Notes: generated by a model not told the origin, from the letters alone. A DNA stretch of 64,000 nucleotides from Isoetes taiwanensis (GCA_021234155.1 JAJEKV010000569.1:62001-126000), one strand, 5' to 3'. Positions 23,701 to 35,422 are shown, counted from the first letter of the stretch. Translations and numbers: made by a program.

Positions 23701-24245
23701 CCGAGGATTAGCAATTCAAGCGAACCCACAAGGTTAGGCCTAGCGACAGCCATTGCCTTCACAAGCTTAATAGCCATCGACGTTTCCTTTCATGAAAACC
23801 TCCAAGCACAACCTGCCTGTGCCACACGCAGCTGCCATCGCCTCCATGCTGCAGCCTATAAGACGGAAAAAAAAAGCCCATAACCATGCAAAACCCAAAC
23901 TCTATTTTTTTACCTCAGCAAAGTACAGTTTTGGCATACTTATACATGCCAAAACCATAGACAATCTTATGTAACAACTGCCCCTTTCTTCAATTGCAGA
24001 AGATAATAACAGAAATCACCACGTTGATAAGAATTATTTTAGGGCTACTTTAAAATGCAGGAAAAGTGATGTGCTTTCTACTTGAACATGCCTTTTGAGC
24101 TATTTAATGCTCCATGAGGTGGACAATGAGTTTAATGGAAGGTGTGTGTTTTCACAATCGATTAGCAGGCACTTATCTCATGTGTGATATAGTATGACTC
24201 ACCGTTCTGAGGGACAATGAGGAAATTGCTTAAGCAAATGGCTAT
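20759..24245. other. Intergenic, local imperfect repeats
   Basis: No gene is recognised. ACATACATTG(A/G)ATTACA-type words recur at about 22157 and 22310. A ~59 bp tandem pair containing TGTGCTTGCAAGAAGCTTG lies at 22552-22665. Minus-strand frames at 20848-21210 and 22874-23093 and a plus-strand frame at 23650-23883 have no recognisable motifs. A box-B-like word GGGTTCAAATTCCC lies near 23325. Confidence 0.35.
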
Positions 24246-24399
24246 GAATGCCACGGTTCTATTGCGATAGCAATAGAACCGACATTCCTTGGATGGGGAC
24301 GCCCCTTTTTCGGACTCCCTATTTATTCAGCATATTTTCATTTTTTCGTCATCGCGTTCTCTTGAGCTAGTTTTCTGCTTCTTCTCTATCCTACCAGTT
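24246..24399 (+). repeat. Hairpin element, copy 1 (154 bp)
   Basis: This block is repeated almost perfectly at 35458-35612. It opens with a 12 bp perfect stem (24254-24265 with 24270-24281) around the loop GATA. A second small GC hairpin follows (GGGG-ACG-CCCC, 24295-24305), then a run of five T. The remaining ~90 bases are pyrimidine-rich and end CTACCAGTT. There is no coding frame and no clear terminal inverted repeat or target duplication. It could be a small non-autonomous element or the template of a structured RNA. Confidence 0.8.
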
Positions 24400-27300
24400 G
24401 GATAATCTACCGTTCAAAGACTATTCCTATGTTTGATCTTTATTGCACAATCTGCTAAAATTTCTGGTCTGGTGATCATGTCCTTTTGCGTTTCTATGCT
24501 TTTGAGATTGAATGTAGCATCCTTTTCCTTTCTCTGCGAGTTTTCTTTGGCTTTTCCAGGGCTCTTCCTTTGGCTTGGATTCGGCCACTACTGCCAGCGA
24601 CTGGTTCCCGCTAAGCCTTCGTGGTTTTTCTTGGTTTTCTATTTTGAATGGGTTCTTAGCGGTGAGGGTTTTGCAGGAATCCAGTTCTTTGGTTTGTATG
24701 ATCCTGGTGGACCACTCAATATATTCGTGGACAGTTTTCAATCATTTTTCTTCCTGATCTTGCTAGAGCACAAAGCATGAATCGATGGTTGCAAGGAGTC
24801 TTTCTGGAACACAGGGCATGCCGGATAATATTGATACCTTTTGTATTCCACTTTTGCAGATGTGATCTGTGGTTTAGCATAAATCGATGGTTGCAAGCCC
24901 GAACCTGTTCTGTTCATATTGATTTTTGTGCTGCTTGATGTTCAGCATGAGGGCTCGTGCCGTTTTCCTGGTTGTCGGTGCTTATAGAGACCCAGCTGAT
25001 TCGTTTGTCAAGGCCAGTTTTGAGCCGAATCTGACTCCAGATCGTGTTAACAAGGACCTGGACTCTAGCCACAGCATCTGGCAGAATAACTCAGATCGAA
25101 TCCTTGCATGGATTCAGTTCGTTGCCGCGACCCTAGAAGTCTTCACCGCAAAGCAAACCTTCCCCATCTGTAAGTCAGTTTCTGTAATCGTTTTTGCCTT
25201 CTTCAAAAAAATATGATATTATTAATACAAATTGATAAGGGTACATTGGATAGCCAAATGGTTTTTTATTCCTGTGGTCATAGGTTCAAGTTCCGAATGA
25301 AACAATTTTTCGAGTCCAATGTTTTGGCGTTGTATTTATCTTTATTTGTGATTGGAAGGTTTTTTCAAATTCTATTGTCTTGGGGATGTTTGTATCTTTC
25401 ATTGTAGCGTGCGAAGTTGCTAGTCACATATGGGCCGTTACATGATATTTTATCCTTCTTCTTAAATTGTTTAGAGTGACCCATGTGAGTAAAGTCCTAT
25501 TTTAAGGCATTTCTTTTGTAAAGATCTAGGCTTTAGTCCTCATATTAACGACAAGTACATTTTCCTATCCTTATTTGTTGTCCGGAGATGTTTTGTCCAT
25601 TTTATAAAATGCCTTCATCAGTTTTTGGCAACATATGTTGTTGGATTCGCGTTCCATTCAAATGCCTTGATATGTGATACTTCGTCTTTCTATGTTCGCT
25701 CGCCGTTTTCTTCTTGTGGATTTTTTCGAGCACAACCTAGGTATGGTTTTGTTTTCTCATTTCATTCATCTACCACGTGAGTTTCTGACTAGGTATATTG
25801 TAATCATTTTTTCCTAATGTTGGCCCCCCGAATTTTTTGTGGTTTCTTCAAGCGCAACCTAGTGGATTTTTTCAAGCGCAACCAAGATGTGTTGTCGGAT
25901 TCTCGTTTCATTTAATTGCTCAGGATAGGTTATACTTTGCTCTCCTAATATTGGCCGATTTTTCTTTGTGGATTTTCTCAAGCCAACCTAGGTATGTTTT
26001 TATTTTCTCATTTCTTTCAGTTGCGCCGAAACTTGCATTGGATTTTATTGTGCTATGGGCTCAATATTTTTACTCTCTCTGGCCTAGAAGGCCCATATAA
26101 GGGGTTTAGGGTCCAGCCTCCCTTTTTGTCATATTTTATACACGGTTATAGATTGCATGCCCAGCTATTGTGTACCAGACTCACAACTTTTGTTTGTCGA
26201 GCATTTTTTGCGCTTTTATCTTTCTCATTGTCATTAGTTTAACACGCTGTGTTGTATAGTACTCCATGGTTGGGTGGTTCGTTGCATCACTTGGGTACGT
26301 GTCTTTTATAGTTTGCATCACTTGTGTATGTGTTTTTTATAGATGTCCCTGAGGTTGTATTGTGTTTTGACTGATATTGCGTTTTTCTTGAGATCCTTCT
26401 ATAAGATTCGTACTTGCTAATAGTGATAACTCATCATGTTGTTGCCCTTTTCTCTTAGTTTGTTTCACATAGCGTGTTAGTCAGTGCTGGACTGCTTTCA
26501 ATTGATCGATCTTTTTAGTTTTCCAATTTTTATGACTACATTCTTGTCTGGGACTATCACAACTTATGGTCTTTTGGATGTTTTCCATTTGGTGGGCACG
26601 TGATAGGGGATGTTTGCGCTTATCCCTCTTTTTTTTCAGTTTTTAGGTTGTATGTCATTTTGCTCAAGGTGCTCATTCTTCTATTGACGCTACTCGTATT
26701 TGTGCCCCTTTCTTCTTGATTTCTGCATTAAGCATGGCGCCCTTATTTCACTCATGGTAGCCTTTAGAGGCAATTTGTAGTTCTTCTATCGCAATTTTTC
26801 ATTGAGACCGCTTGTGGCGGCATTATGGTGATGTGCACATTTTCATGGCATATATTACATAGTTCTCTCCATCGTTGTTTTTCCAGATTTCTTAGTTGTT
26901 TCGATTATCTATCTTGTGTTCTGGCATTAGAGTTTCTTTGGGCGTTGTTTGCAAGTTATGGATCTCATCGAAGCTATTCATTTATAGGGTCGCCTATAAA
27001 TTTTCTAGTTGTTTATCGTGTTGTTCCTTGTTCTCCATTCTTCGCAGGTCATCCTATTTGCGGTTACATTTGTTCCTTTGCCCCCTTTTGTTGCTCCGTT
27101 ATTTTTGCCTTCGTGCCACTCTTGCTCACGTTCTTATTTTTCGTCCTCCCATAATTTGGGGCCTGCGGGTTGCTTTTCCAGTTATTTGGTCCCTCACGGG
27201 TTCGTCATTACCCTTGTTTCGACATCTTTGAACTTTTTACATTGATCTTGCTCCCTATATATGTAGTTCGGTTGATACTAATTTTTTCGCATATTGGTCA

Positions 27301-28560
27301 TGTCGGTTTGGCATCATGTTTTATCGTGTTTCCTTTGTCGACTAGTCTTTCACTCATTACAGATTTAGCCATTTTGCTCCATGTATTCTCGTTGACTTCT
27401 TTTTAGCTATTTTAGTTCCTTTTTAGTTCACCTTTCTATTTATTTTTTGATCCACATTTCATTAGTCTCATATGTGTTTTCTTCGTTTGTTTATTGGTAG
27501 GTGTCGAGCCTTCATTCGCTTCTTTTTAATCTATTCGCTCAAGTTCCTTTTCGTTTTTATTCAATTAACCTTTTGAATTGTCTTTACTCTATTAGCCTTT
27601 GCTTAGCCCTTTCTTCTTGATTTGTAACCCCACCTGATCTATTCTAGTCATCCTTTTTGCCAACTTGTTCTGTCTTCTATTGCTCATTTGTTACTTGTTT
27701 CTCTCGCTTTCATCTGTTATGTTCAAACCCGTTGTACCAAGTTGTATTCAATCCTTCATTGTATTTTCACAACATCGGTGAAGCAAAAAGATAATCGATA
27801 TCTTAGCCTTTGCTAATGGTTTTTTATCTGTTGTCTATTTTCTTAATGGTGAGTTATATAGTGGTTGTTTATATTCGGTGAGATTTAGTAGTACCTTGGT
27901 TTGCTTTCTTTGCATGGTTCCGGACCATTTTGGGTCATGTTTTACAGGGTTTTGATGCTTTTTTCCATTGAGTTATCATTGTTCTTTTGCTACATTGCTC
28001 CATGGTTTCCACATTCTATGCTTTAGAGTGCGAGTGGTTTATTTGCTCCTTAGCTTTTTTGGTGTCCTTGATCATTTCACCTATATGTGCTTTCATCCTT
28101 TTTGAATTACTAAATCACCACCATTCCCTTTTGTCACGAAGGAAGTTCCTTTGGTCTCGATAATTAGTCATTTCCTATTAGCCGTTTATCGCTTTTATTT
28201 TTTGTCGTTTCATTTGCTCCATTTGCACTTTCATCTTGCCTTCTTTGTACCATTGCCTTAAGCTACTCTTTCAAACTCCATTGCCTTCATTTGACTCTTT
28301 ACCATGTTTTATGTACTCTCTTTAGATTTTTGGTACCATGGGTTTCAATTTTTCGTTTTCCTGCCTAGTTCTCTTCTTGCATTTGATGAGTGCGAATTTT
28401 TGGAGGGTTTTTCTGGGAAGGGTTTAGAGGGTTTATTAGATTGTGTCTTCTTTTTTTTAATTTTGTCAATGGTTCTGAGGTATAAAAGATGCACTTCTAG
28501 ACTACATATTATAATAAATATAACTACAGCAAAGTAGTATATTGTCCATACCATTATACT
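24400..28560. other. Pyrimidine-rich domain without recognisable gene
   Basis: The plus strand is strongly T-rich with C and poor in A and G for about 4 kb. Many plus-strand open frames here (such as 26825-27154) are hydrophobic by-products of this bias and show no domain. Internal words recur but do not make an ordered array. A possible tRNA-like box A (TAGCCAAATGG, near 25250) and box B (GGTTCAAGTTCC, near 25283) suggest a degraded SINE head. Confidence 0.4.
25717..25996. repeat. Degenerate repeats of a GTGGATTTT-CAAG-CAACCTAG word
   Basis: Four related words (near 25717, 25840, 25864 and 25974) combine GTGG(A/T)TT, C(A/G)AGC and CAACCTAG-like text. Two of them are followed by GGTATG(G/T)TTTT and TTTTCTCATTTC. 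The spacing is irregular (about 25-125 bp). Confidence 0.6.
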
Positions 28561-28626
28561 AAATACACCATACTCCTTACTATGTTATGTCCATACATCA
28601 TACTGCCCATACTATTATAATAAATA

Positions 28627-28656
28627 CTAGTAAACGTGTGCCCGGCGTTGCCGGGC
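28627..28656 (-). mobile_element. Helitron 3' terminus
   Basis: On the minus strand a 7 bp perfect GC hairpin (GCCCGGC, loop AAC, GCCGGGC; 28640-28656) is followed after nine bases by CTAG at 28627-28630 and then a T. This is the standard Helitron 3' end: hairpin, about ten bases, CTRR, insertion before T. The element body would lie to the right (higher coordinates). I could not place its 5' TC end. Confidence 0.6.
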
Positions 28657-29327
28657 TAAAATCCTACCATGTATTTTTGCTTGGCCTTTAAGATCTATAC
28701 GTGCAACTTTCGACAACACCACATGTTGATACTGGACGAAACCACCTCAGGACGAAACCAAAATGCAATTGTGTTTGTTTTGTATTTTCATTATCTATCC
28801 ATTTACTTGAGAATATTGCTCCAATACAATAATTGAATTTGTTATAGCTGCTTCTTATCTATGGAAAAGTAAAAGTGGTTGCATAGTTTGCAATTCAATG
28901 AAGAGCATTTCTCTAGCTTGTTCGGGAAGGTTTTGGGAGAGTGTTATTCTGCCAGGTTATATTTGTGAGGGTCTTAAAGAGAGAGTGTTAGTTGTCTAGT
29001 AGTGCTTGCACTATAGACATTCAAGTCAAATTAACTTCATTAACTTGAAAAGTGAAGAGTGCAAGTCCCTATAGCGAGTTCCTTGCTCATGCTTGTAAGC
29101 AATTTTGGATGCATCAAATGAAGAGTTTCTAACTCCATTGTTGAAATGGTAGCCATCAATTTTTGCAAAAACATATAAGGAAAATTTAACCTCTATATAT
29201 CAGCCACAAACCAGCCTTTTCTGTTGAATAAGCATGCTATTGGCAGTATTTAAGTTGGGAAAAGGGTACAGCAGACCAGATTTACATGCAACTTCTATAA
29301 TTCTTAGCACTTTAGTTTTCACCATGA
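28657..29327. other. Intergenic, possible Helitron interior
   Basis: No gene is recognised. Composition is AT-rich and open frames are short. It would be internal to the Helitron whose 3' end is at 28627, if that element is intact. Confidence 0.3.
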
Positions 29328-31105
29328 TTAAGATGATATAGATTTATTTGCCATGCTCTCTAGATGCAAGCCCTCAAAAGTTTTCAAGGAAGACCTCATA
29401 ATTTGCACAATAGTATCAAAAGCGTCAAGATTATTGCGGAAGAAAAGAAATGGTAGTAAATCAATGAGACCTTGATCATAGGCAGCAAATACTTGAGAAC
29501 AAACTGCACCACTTGATACCCAGCTGCATAACAATTGCAATTTAAAGAGTTAATGGAGGATTCTTTCCATATGAAATACAATCACCTAATAAAGTAAGGG
29601 CAACAAACGTATCAGATATGAGAACATATCAGACATAGAAGGTAGCATCTTCTAAAACAATCATCAATCAAATGTGGAAAATTTATTGAATGATTGCAAC
29701 CAGGCAGCCCCCTAAACATCTATTCCTCAAGCCAACAACAAATTTATGAACCCAGACCCACCACGAAATAATTAAGACATGAGAAGGAACATATCAGAAG
29801 GAACACATCAGACATAGAAGGCAGCATCTTCTAAAATAGTCATCAATCAAATGTGAAAATTTTTTGAACAGGTCTATTGAATGATTGCAACCAGGCAGCA
29901 CCCTAAACCATTCCGTATTGTGAACCAAATAGTAAAAATGGACCTAAAGCTTAAGGTCTGCAGTGTCTATGACCGTTTGATGAAGATAAGGATTGAATGA
30001 GAATGTCTAATTTACATAATAAAAAGTTGGAAGATTTTTTACATGTTCAACAAGCATGTGTTCAACCGCATGACTACGTGTTCAACAGAAAACTTTCATT
30101 TGCAAATTCCAGATACATATACAAATAATGAGAGATGCCAGATACAAAGAATGAGAGATGCCAGATACAAAGAAAAATTAATGAGATTTTTAGCAACATA
30201 GGAAGAGGCCAGGAAGAAAGGCTCATACTTCGTGTGCTGAGAAGGCTTCTCTAAAGGCCGGGAAGGCTCACATTTCTGAAGAGGCTGAGAACGCTCATAG
30301 GCCGAGAATATGCCGAACAGCCCGAGCAACTCCAGGTTTTAGAAGGGGCTGCATGCAAACGGGTGCATATGATAGAGGCTTAATGTTCATCAACTGCTTG
30401 AGGTCTTTTTACCCTGGATCTAGAGGGATGAAGCAATCACGGCAAAAGAAAGCACAACCCAAAAAAAATTTACCTGAAAGAACCTCACGATCAATGTGCT
30501 CCAACACAGATTCGGCAATAGGGAATCTATGGCACATAGAGAAGTATACGAATGGAGCTGATTGTCACATGTTTGTAAAGCTGATTTTACGTTATTCACA
30601 GAAGACATGACAATGGAAATTTAAACTGCACTTAGCTCTTATGGGCGAGGAATACTTTTCAGATGCGTTTTACTGCATGCAAACAACTAAATGAACAGGA
30701 AGAAATGACGTACTTGTTGGGCTTCACATCATTTGCAGATGACTGTGCGCACCAGAAACACAAGATTAAAGCGGAGAACAAAAGCTTCCATACCTCTTCT
30801 GTTCAGAGAAGTTTAATAACATTTTTAAAGATGTTCTGGTCCAACACTTTGGAAGTAGAGGTGATGAGAAATGTGAGAACACCACATTTGGCTGGACATT
30901 CACTGCGAATCTGAAAAGCCTGTTATGTAAACCCAAGAAAGTCTTTGCTGGATATGGGGAGATGGAATGCCCCTGTGCTAACCCAACCTTGGCTAAATAT
31001 GTGGACAATAAAATTGGACATAGTACATAACCGCACCTTAAGAAAATGGCTAAGCCTTGGACCTAACCATATCCCTTTGTGAAGTTCAAGAGTGAACTGC
31101 ACCAA
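29328..31105 (-). pseudogene. Scattered exon-like pieces of an unrecognised gene
   Basis: Four pieces on the minus strand look like exons in order. About 31045-31105 holds AKELINSLVQFTLELHKGIW. 30794-30910 is preceded by TTTTCAG, holds IRSECPAKCGVLTFLI and ends at a GTATGG donor, but a TGA lies near its end. 30474-30572 holds CHRFPIAESVLEHIDREVLS and ends exactly at TCAG|GTAAAT. 29328-29523 is preceded by TTATGCAG, holds VFAAYDQGLIDLLPF and ends at TAA. I do not recognise the protein. The combination of protein-like text with correctly placed splice signals argues for a real, now decaying, gene. The phase between pieces does not join cleanly, so missing exons or decay must be assumed. Confidence 0.35.
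29623..29915. repeat. Imperfect tandem duplication, ~183 bp period
   Basis: ATCAGACATAGAAGG(T/C)AGCA and ATTGAATGATTGCAACCAGG occur in both units (about 29628-29725 and 29810-29915). The second unit has a small insertion, GAACAGGTC. Confidence 0.85.
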
Positions 31106-31424
31106 ACTATTGATCAGTTCTTTGGCTTACACAGACATGGCAACCATAATACAGACACAGCACTAGGCATATAATAAGGCATCGTATAAGCTGATTATTA
31201 AATCCAGAGGTATGAAAGGCTTACATAAACAGAATTAGATAACGTAGACATCAAAATGTGAATCGGATAAAACACCTTAATCTAAGAGGAACTCACTAGG
31301 TCTGCCAGTCTTTGCCATGACTTCAAAAATCTTACGCCATCAGATTACGGCGACAAATTTGTCGGTGGGTCAGATAAATTAACAACAGACTAAACATATG
31401 CATTTTGCCTACCATCCCAGAGGA

Positions 31425-31824
31425 GGTGCGCCGCCGCACTAGGTCTGCAGGTCGTTGTGGTGATGCATTCAAACCAAAAAAAACCCAACCATTCTTACCT
31501 TTCTGGAGGATGTGCGCCGCCGCACTGGGTCGGATTGAAGCTGGAGCAAGGATTTAGATATGAATGCAGCTGAAAATGGTCATGGTAAATCTCTCAGAAA
31601 TTTGTCCTCACAAATCACAGACATGTGTTTTTCCAAAACAGATCTTACCTTACTGAATGGAGTGCGCCGCCGCACTGGGTCGGATTAAAGCAGTAGCAAG
31701 TGTTAAGATTACAATGCAGTTGGAAAAAATCATGGAAAACATCGTGGAAATCATGGAAATCATGGAAATCATGCAGCTTATTCAAATCGAGCCTATCTTG
31801 TTGGATGGAGTGCGCCGCCGCACT
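31425..31824 (-). repeat. Four palindromic GTGCGCCGCCGCAC units, each beside a splice-donor-like word
   Basis: The palindrome-containing word (core GTGCG-CCGC-CGCAC) occurs at 31425-31440, 31511-31526, 31661-31676 and 31809-31824. The last three are spaced about 150 bp, and the full units there are tandem copies sharing GGGTCGGATT(G/A)AAGC. On the minus strand two units run directly into AG|GTAAGA, a strong 5' splice site (near 31498 and 31648). The fourth has a decayed version. An ATGGAAATC microsatellite lies at 31732-31775. Confidence 0.8.
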
Positions 31825-32057
31825 GGTTCTATAATCAGATTTTCGGATGATTTTCGGAGACGTATTTTGAAAAGGGTGAAAAAAGAGACATTAATTCCCA
31901 TACAGGTTTCACAAATAACAAAACATCTATTTTTTGCAAAAGAGGTTGCAAAGCCATTATTCAAATTCTTGCTTCTCTTATACATTATTTTTTAACGCCT
32001 ACATTTTCACACGTCCTAAAATATTTAAACGTTTTAAACCGGCTGAAATTATTGCAG

Positions 32058-33100
32058 ATGGAGGTAGCTATGGAGCTCACTGTCAACAACTTGATAACAA
32101 CTACTGATTGTGATGACATACAGTTGTGGGGGAGAGATAAAATAGACAATCTTTTGAAGCAACTTCAACCTCTTTGCAACAAAAGAAGGTATTCTTATTC
32201 TCAAGTTTAAATTGTAACTATTTGATGCTCTTTATTTTCTAAAAATTGGTTCTGTTGTAGGATACGCCAATGGATAAATAAGAGTCTTGAAAGTAAAGTC
32301 CACCAAAAAGATGAAGTTGGAAAGATCATATACTTAAAACAGCACTGCAAATATCAATTCTTCCACGGTTCCAAATTTCCATACCAACTTCATGATGAAG
32401 AAAATGGTGATTGCTATATCTTCAAAATGTCCAGCGGGGAGGCGAGGCTCTGGAGTGGAACTCGTCAATCGAATGCGTCCAGGAGGAGATTTAGAAAACT
32501 CTTGGGTACATTTTGACCACGTAAAACGCACTGTTGGGTGGACTACTTTAGCATGTCATGTGTATGACCCAAGGTGATATTTTTATTTATCATGTTTTTC
32601 ACTTGCCATTTCAAAGTATTTATTTACTTACTGTAATTTCTGAAATGTACAGTATGTGTTGCCTTCTTACAATAGCACGAAAATGTACAGTATAGCGTTG
32701 CCTTCAACGACACACAAATAAGTACATATTCCAAGAGCATAGACAAGAGCATCTAAATTTGTGCAGGGCATGGAGATCAGCACCCACTGCGAGAGGATCT
32801 TGAGGTTGCTTTTCAAAATATTGTGGGTTGGTGGCTGGAAAAACTAGCCCGCCGGACATAAGTTCATTAGGCTCGTGGCTAGCATGGTGGCATCAAAGAG
32901 TGAGCGGATGGGGGCAACTTCATGGAGGATGGAGTGAATCTAGCAAGCTGCGGCTCAAATCCCCTAACACTAATCTATCGGAATCTGTGCATGCTAGTTG
33001 GCTAGCATCAAGAGAATGCGTGAATAAATTATCTTATGCGATGCATGCTTATGCGATCGGCGGATTTGTCTTTGCAAAGTGCAAAGTGCAAAGCACATAG
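32058..33100 (+). pseudogene. Broken intron-containing transposase-like gene
   Basis: Exon 1 (32058-32188) opens MEVAMELTVNNLITTTD and ends AAAAGAAG|GT. Exon 2 (32261-32573) follows TCTGTTGTAG, and the phase joins exactly (AG|G, Arg). It reads RQWINKSLESKVHQKDEVGK and FFHGSKFPYQLHDEENGD. A frameshift near 32430 leads into NSWVHFDHVKRTVGWTTLAC and ends at CCAAG|GTGATA. A third piece after GTGCAG at 32766 reads HPLREDLEVAFQNIVGWW. After another shift near 32865 it reads WLAWWHQRVSGWG and PNTNLSESVHASWLAS. The WTTLACHVYD and NLSE-VHA-W texts resemble transposase-like proteins common in mosses, lycophytes and ferns. That recognition is from memory of the style, not a search. Sequence between the second and third pieces seems deleted. 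Confidence 0.5.
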
Positions 33101-33214
33101 AACACAATTTTGTTGGAGTAGGTCCGGGGATGGATACTTAATGCGCGGAATGGGCACTCCGGTGACTAATAGCGTTACTCCATCTGCTTGTGTCGACCAA
33201 ATCATACTCTGTAC

Positions 33215-33379
33215 AAGGTATGTAGCATCTACCTAACTAGAGTTAGGGTAGATGCTTTCTTTAACATCTACCTAACTCTAGACCAAAGTATGGGCCCTCT
33301 TATGCGGGGCGATGGCTACGGAACCCACATCCTTGTTATATTAGTACTATCTCTAATATTTGATGATGCTACATACCTT
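33215..33379. mobile_element. 165 bp foldback element (MITE-like)
   Basis: Terminal inverted repeats are 15 bp and perfect: AAGGTATGTAGCATC at 33215-33229 and its complement at 33365-33379. Just inside the left end is a second inverted repeat in which GCATCTACC faces GGGTAGATGC across TAACTAGAGTTA. A further CATCTACCTAACTC copy lies near 33268. There is no coding frame. A target duplication is not clear from the flanks (TAC and ATG). Confidence 0.6.
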
Positions 33380-34380
33380 ATGCAGGGAGTATGATTTCTT
33401 TGCGGGGGAATGGGCTATTAGAAGAACAGGCACAGTAGTAAAATAAGATGTCAAGGTAGAATAAAGTCAATGGTCGAAGATGCAATCTGAAATTAATAAA
33501 GTTAAATAGAGTCTACTATTGCACCATGCTTCCTTTGGACAAAGGAAAGTAAATGGGAGAGAGGTCACACAAAGGTTTTGGTTTGGTCCTCAAAATGTGC
33601 GACATACTTACTATCATTGCGGGCATCATAGCCATACCAACTCGTCCGGCCAGATTGGCCTATGGCAAAGGAGTAAATATAACTAGTGCGAGTTGGAAAC
33701 ATTGGAGAGAGGGAACTATTCCGTTAGAGGATTACCCCCACGGAACTCAATGCCCGATATGGCTAGTGTGAATTCTTCTACTTTGGCCGGCTCTGTCCAC
33801 TTCATGGAGCGTTTTGGCAAAGCGCATGAGCAGGGACGAGGAAGCTTTGTGTAGAAGCTGAAAAAAAAAGCTTAATCAAGCTTTACAAGCTGGAGTGTGA
33901 TATTGAATCTGTAAAGGTCAATATCACCTTGCGAAGATGTTGCATACCGATTCGTCGACCCGGATGAAACTTATCGGTGAGGGTATGCAAGCATCCCACT
34001 GCACATGCCGGATTTCATGGGTAGAGAAGTGAAAAGGATATACATTCCATGCAAACATCGATGTATGCGTATTTGCGAAAGTCACGAACCCGACCCCGGG
34101 TTTTCTTGGACATCATTCAGCTGTATTTGAGGAGGATGTTCTCAAAGGGTTCTCGCTTTGGGGAAGCGGTTCTTGGTAGGAAGATTTCCATATCAAATTA
34201 TAATAGTTATTAGTGTGGTAATCAGCAATTTCGCTAAATGTTGACTCAAACTAATCTCATTATGGTATCATGTTCATTAGATGAACGCAAAATTGTTTTA
34301 TTTTAAAAGGTCTTATAGCCACAATAGAATATTCCTAAGAATATTCTCCCATGGAACCCTCAAGCCATCTCAAAAAAAAA
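33380..34380. other. Intergenic
   Basis: No recognised gene. A 72-codon plus-strand frame (33553-33771) has some protein-like text (IIAGIIAIPTRPARLAYGKG) but no motif I can assign. Short open stretches at 33900-34190 are also unassigned. Confidence 0.3.
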
Positions 34381-35422
34381 CCCTCCAAATAAAATTCCCC
34401 ATTTGATAATCCTATGTTTTTATTCGTTTCCAACCCTTGGTTGCTTTCGATTCGACTGGTTGCTCACTTTTTTTTCTAGGATTTCCAAATTTTAAAAGTA
34501 CTTTCTGCCGTTATTTACGGTTGTTCAAGTTTGTTAATAGGTTTCTTTATTTTTAGGCGTTTTTACTTTTGTCATTTAGGTATTCTTTTGGCCCTTTTAC
34601 TCTGTTTTGTGCTTTTATGTTTTCGCTTTGACCCTTTGTTATTTTCGTTTTAGATTTATTACGCTTGCTCAATATGTCCTATTAGCTTCATTGCATTCTG
34701 TTTCATTTTGTTTGCAATGATCCTTGTGGACTCGTTTCTCCCTGTCTTATTCCACATTTTCAATCTGTTCTATTAGATTCGACTTGCTCCATTATGGGTT
34801 GTTGCGCTCCTTTTTGTTATACGCTCCTCATTATCTCAGCAACTCTATTTGATGGCATTTCTCTATTCGGTTGTGTATGCCATGTTCCCTTCATTGATTT
34901 CCTTTGGCTTGTTGTTTCCTTTCACATTACTCCTTTAGTTGCATCGGTTCCTTCTTTGTCTTCTTGCTCCTTGTCTTTTTTGCTAGTTAGGATAGTTAGG
35001 ATTTTTTGTATCTTTGTTAGTGTAATATGTATTGGTGCATTGGCCATTTGCCATCGTCACTCTATTGATGTCGTCGAGTTCATGGCTCATTTTTCATTTT
35101 TGTTGTACCATGGTTCCTTTCCTCATCTCTTACCGCACTTTTCCATCTGCTCCTTCATTTTTATGCTTCTCTTCCATCTTCCACGATAGTGTCCCATTGT
35201 GTCCTCCTTTTCTCCTTTTGTCTGGGTTCACCCTCTCTGTACCTTCAGGCTTTGTGGTCGTTCCGCTTTTACCATATTTTCTATCAGCCTTACATGTGCA
35301 TTCTGTTTCGTCTTTATTTCAGTGACCCTTATAGTCTCATTTCTCCCTTGCTTTCGAACAGTTCTTCATTTTGGCTTCCTTTCTTTCTTTGTCCATGTTG
35401 AGATTTGTTCCTCTTCTATCGG

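Noticed and set aside
24246-24281. The GATA-loop hairpin as a Helitron 3' end
   Set aside because: No CTRR followed by T lies at the right distance in both copies. CTAG occurs only beside copy 2 and is not followed by T.
26825-27406. Overlapping hydrophobic frames that look like membrane proteins
   Set aside because: They occur in several frames of the same strand in T/C-rich DNA, where codons for Phe, Leu and Ser are forced by composition.
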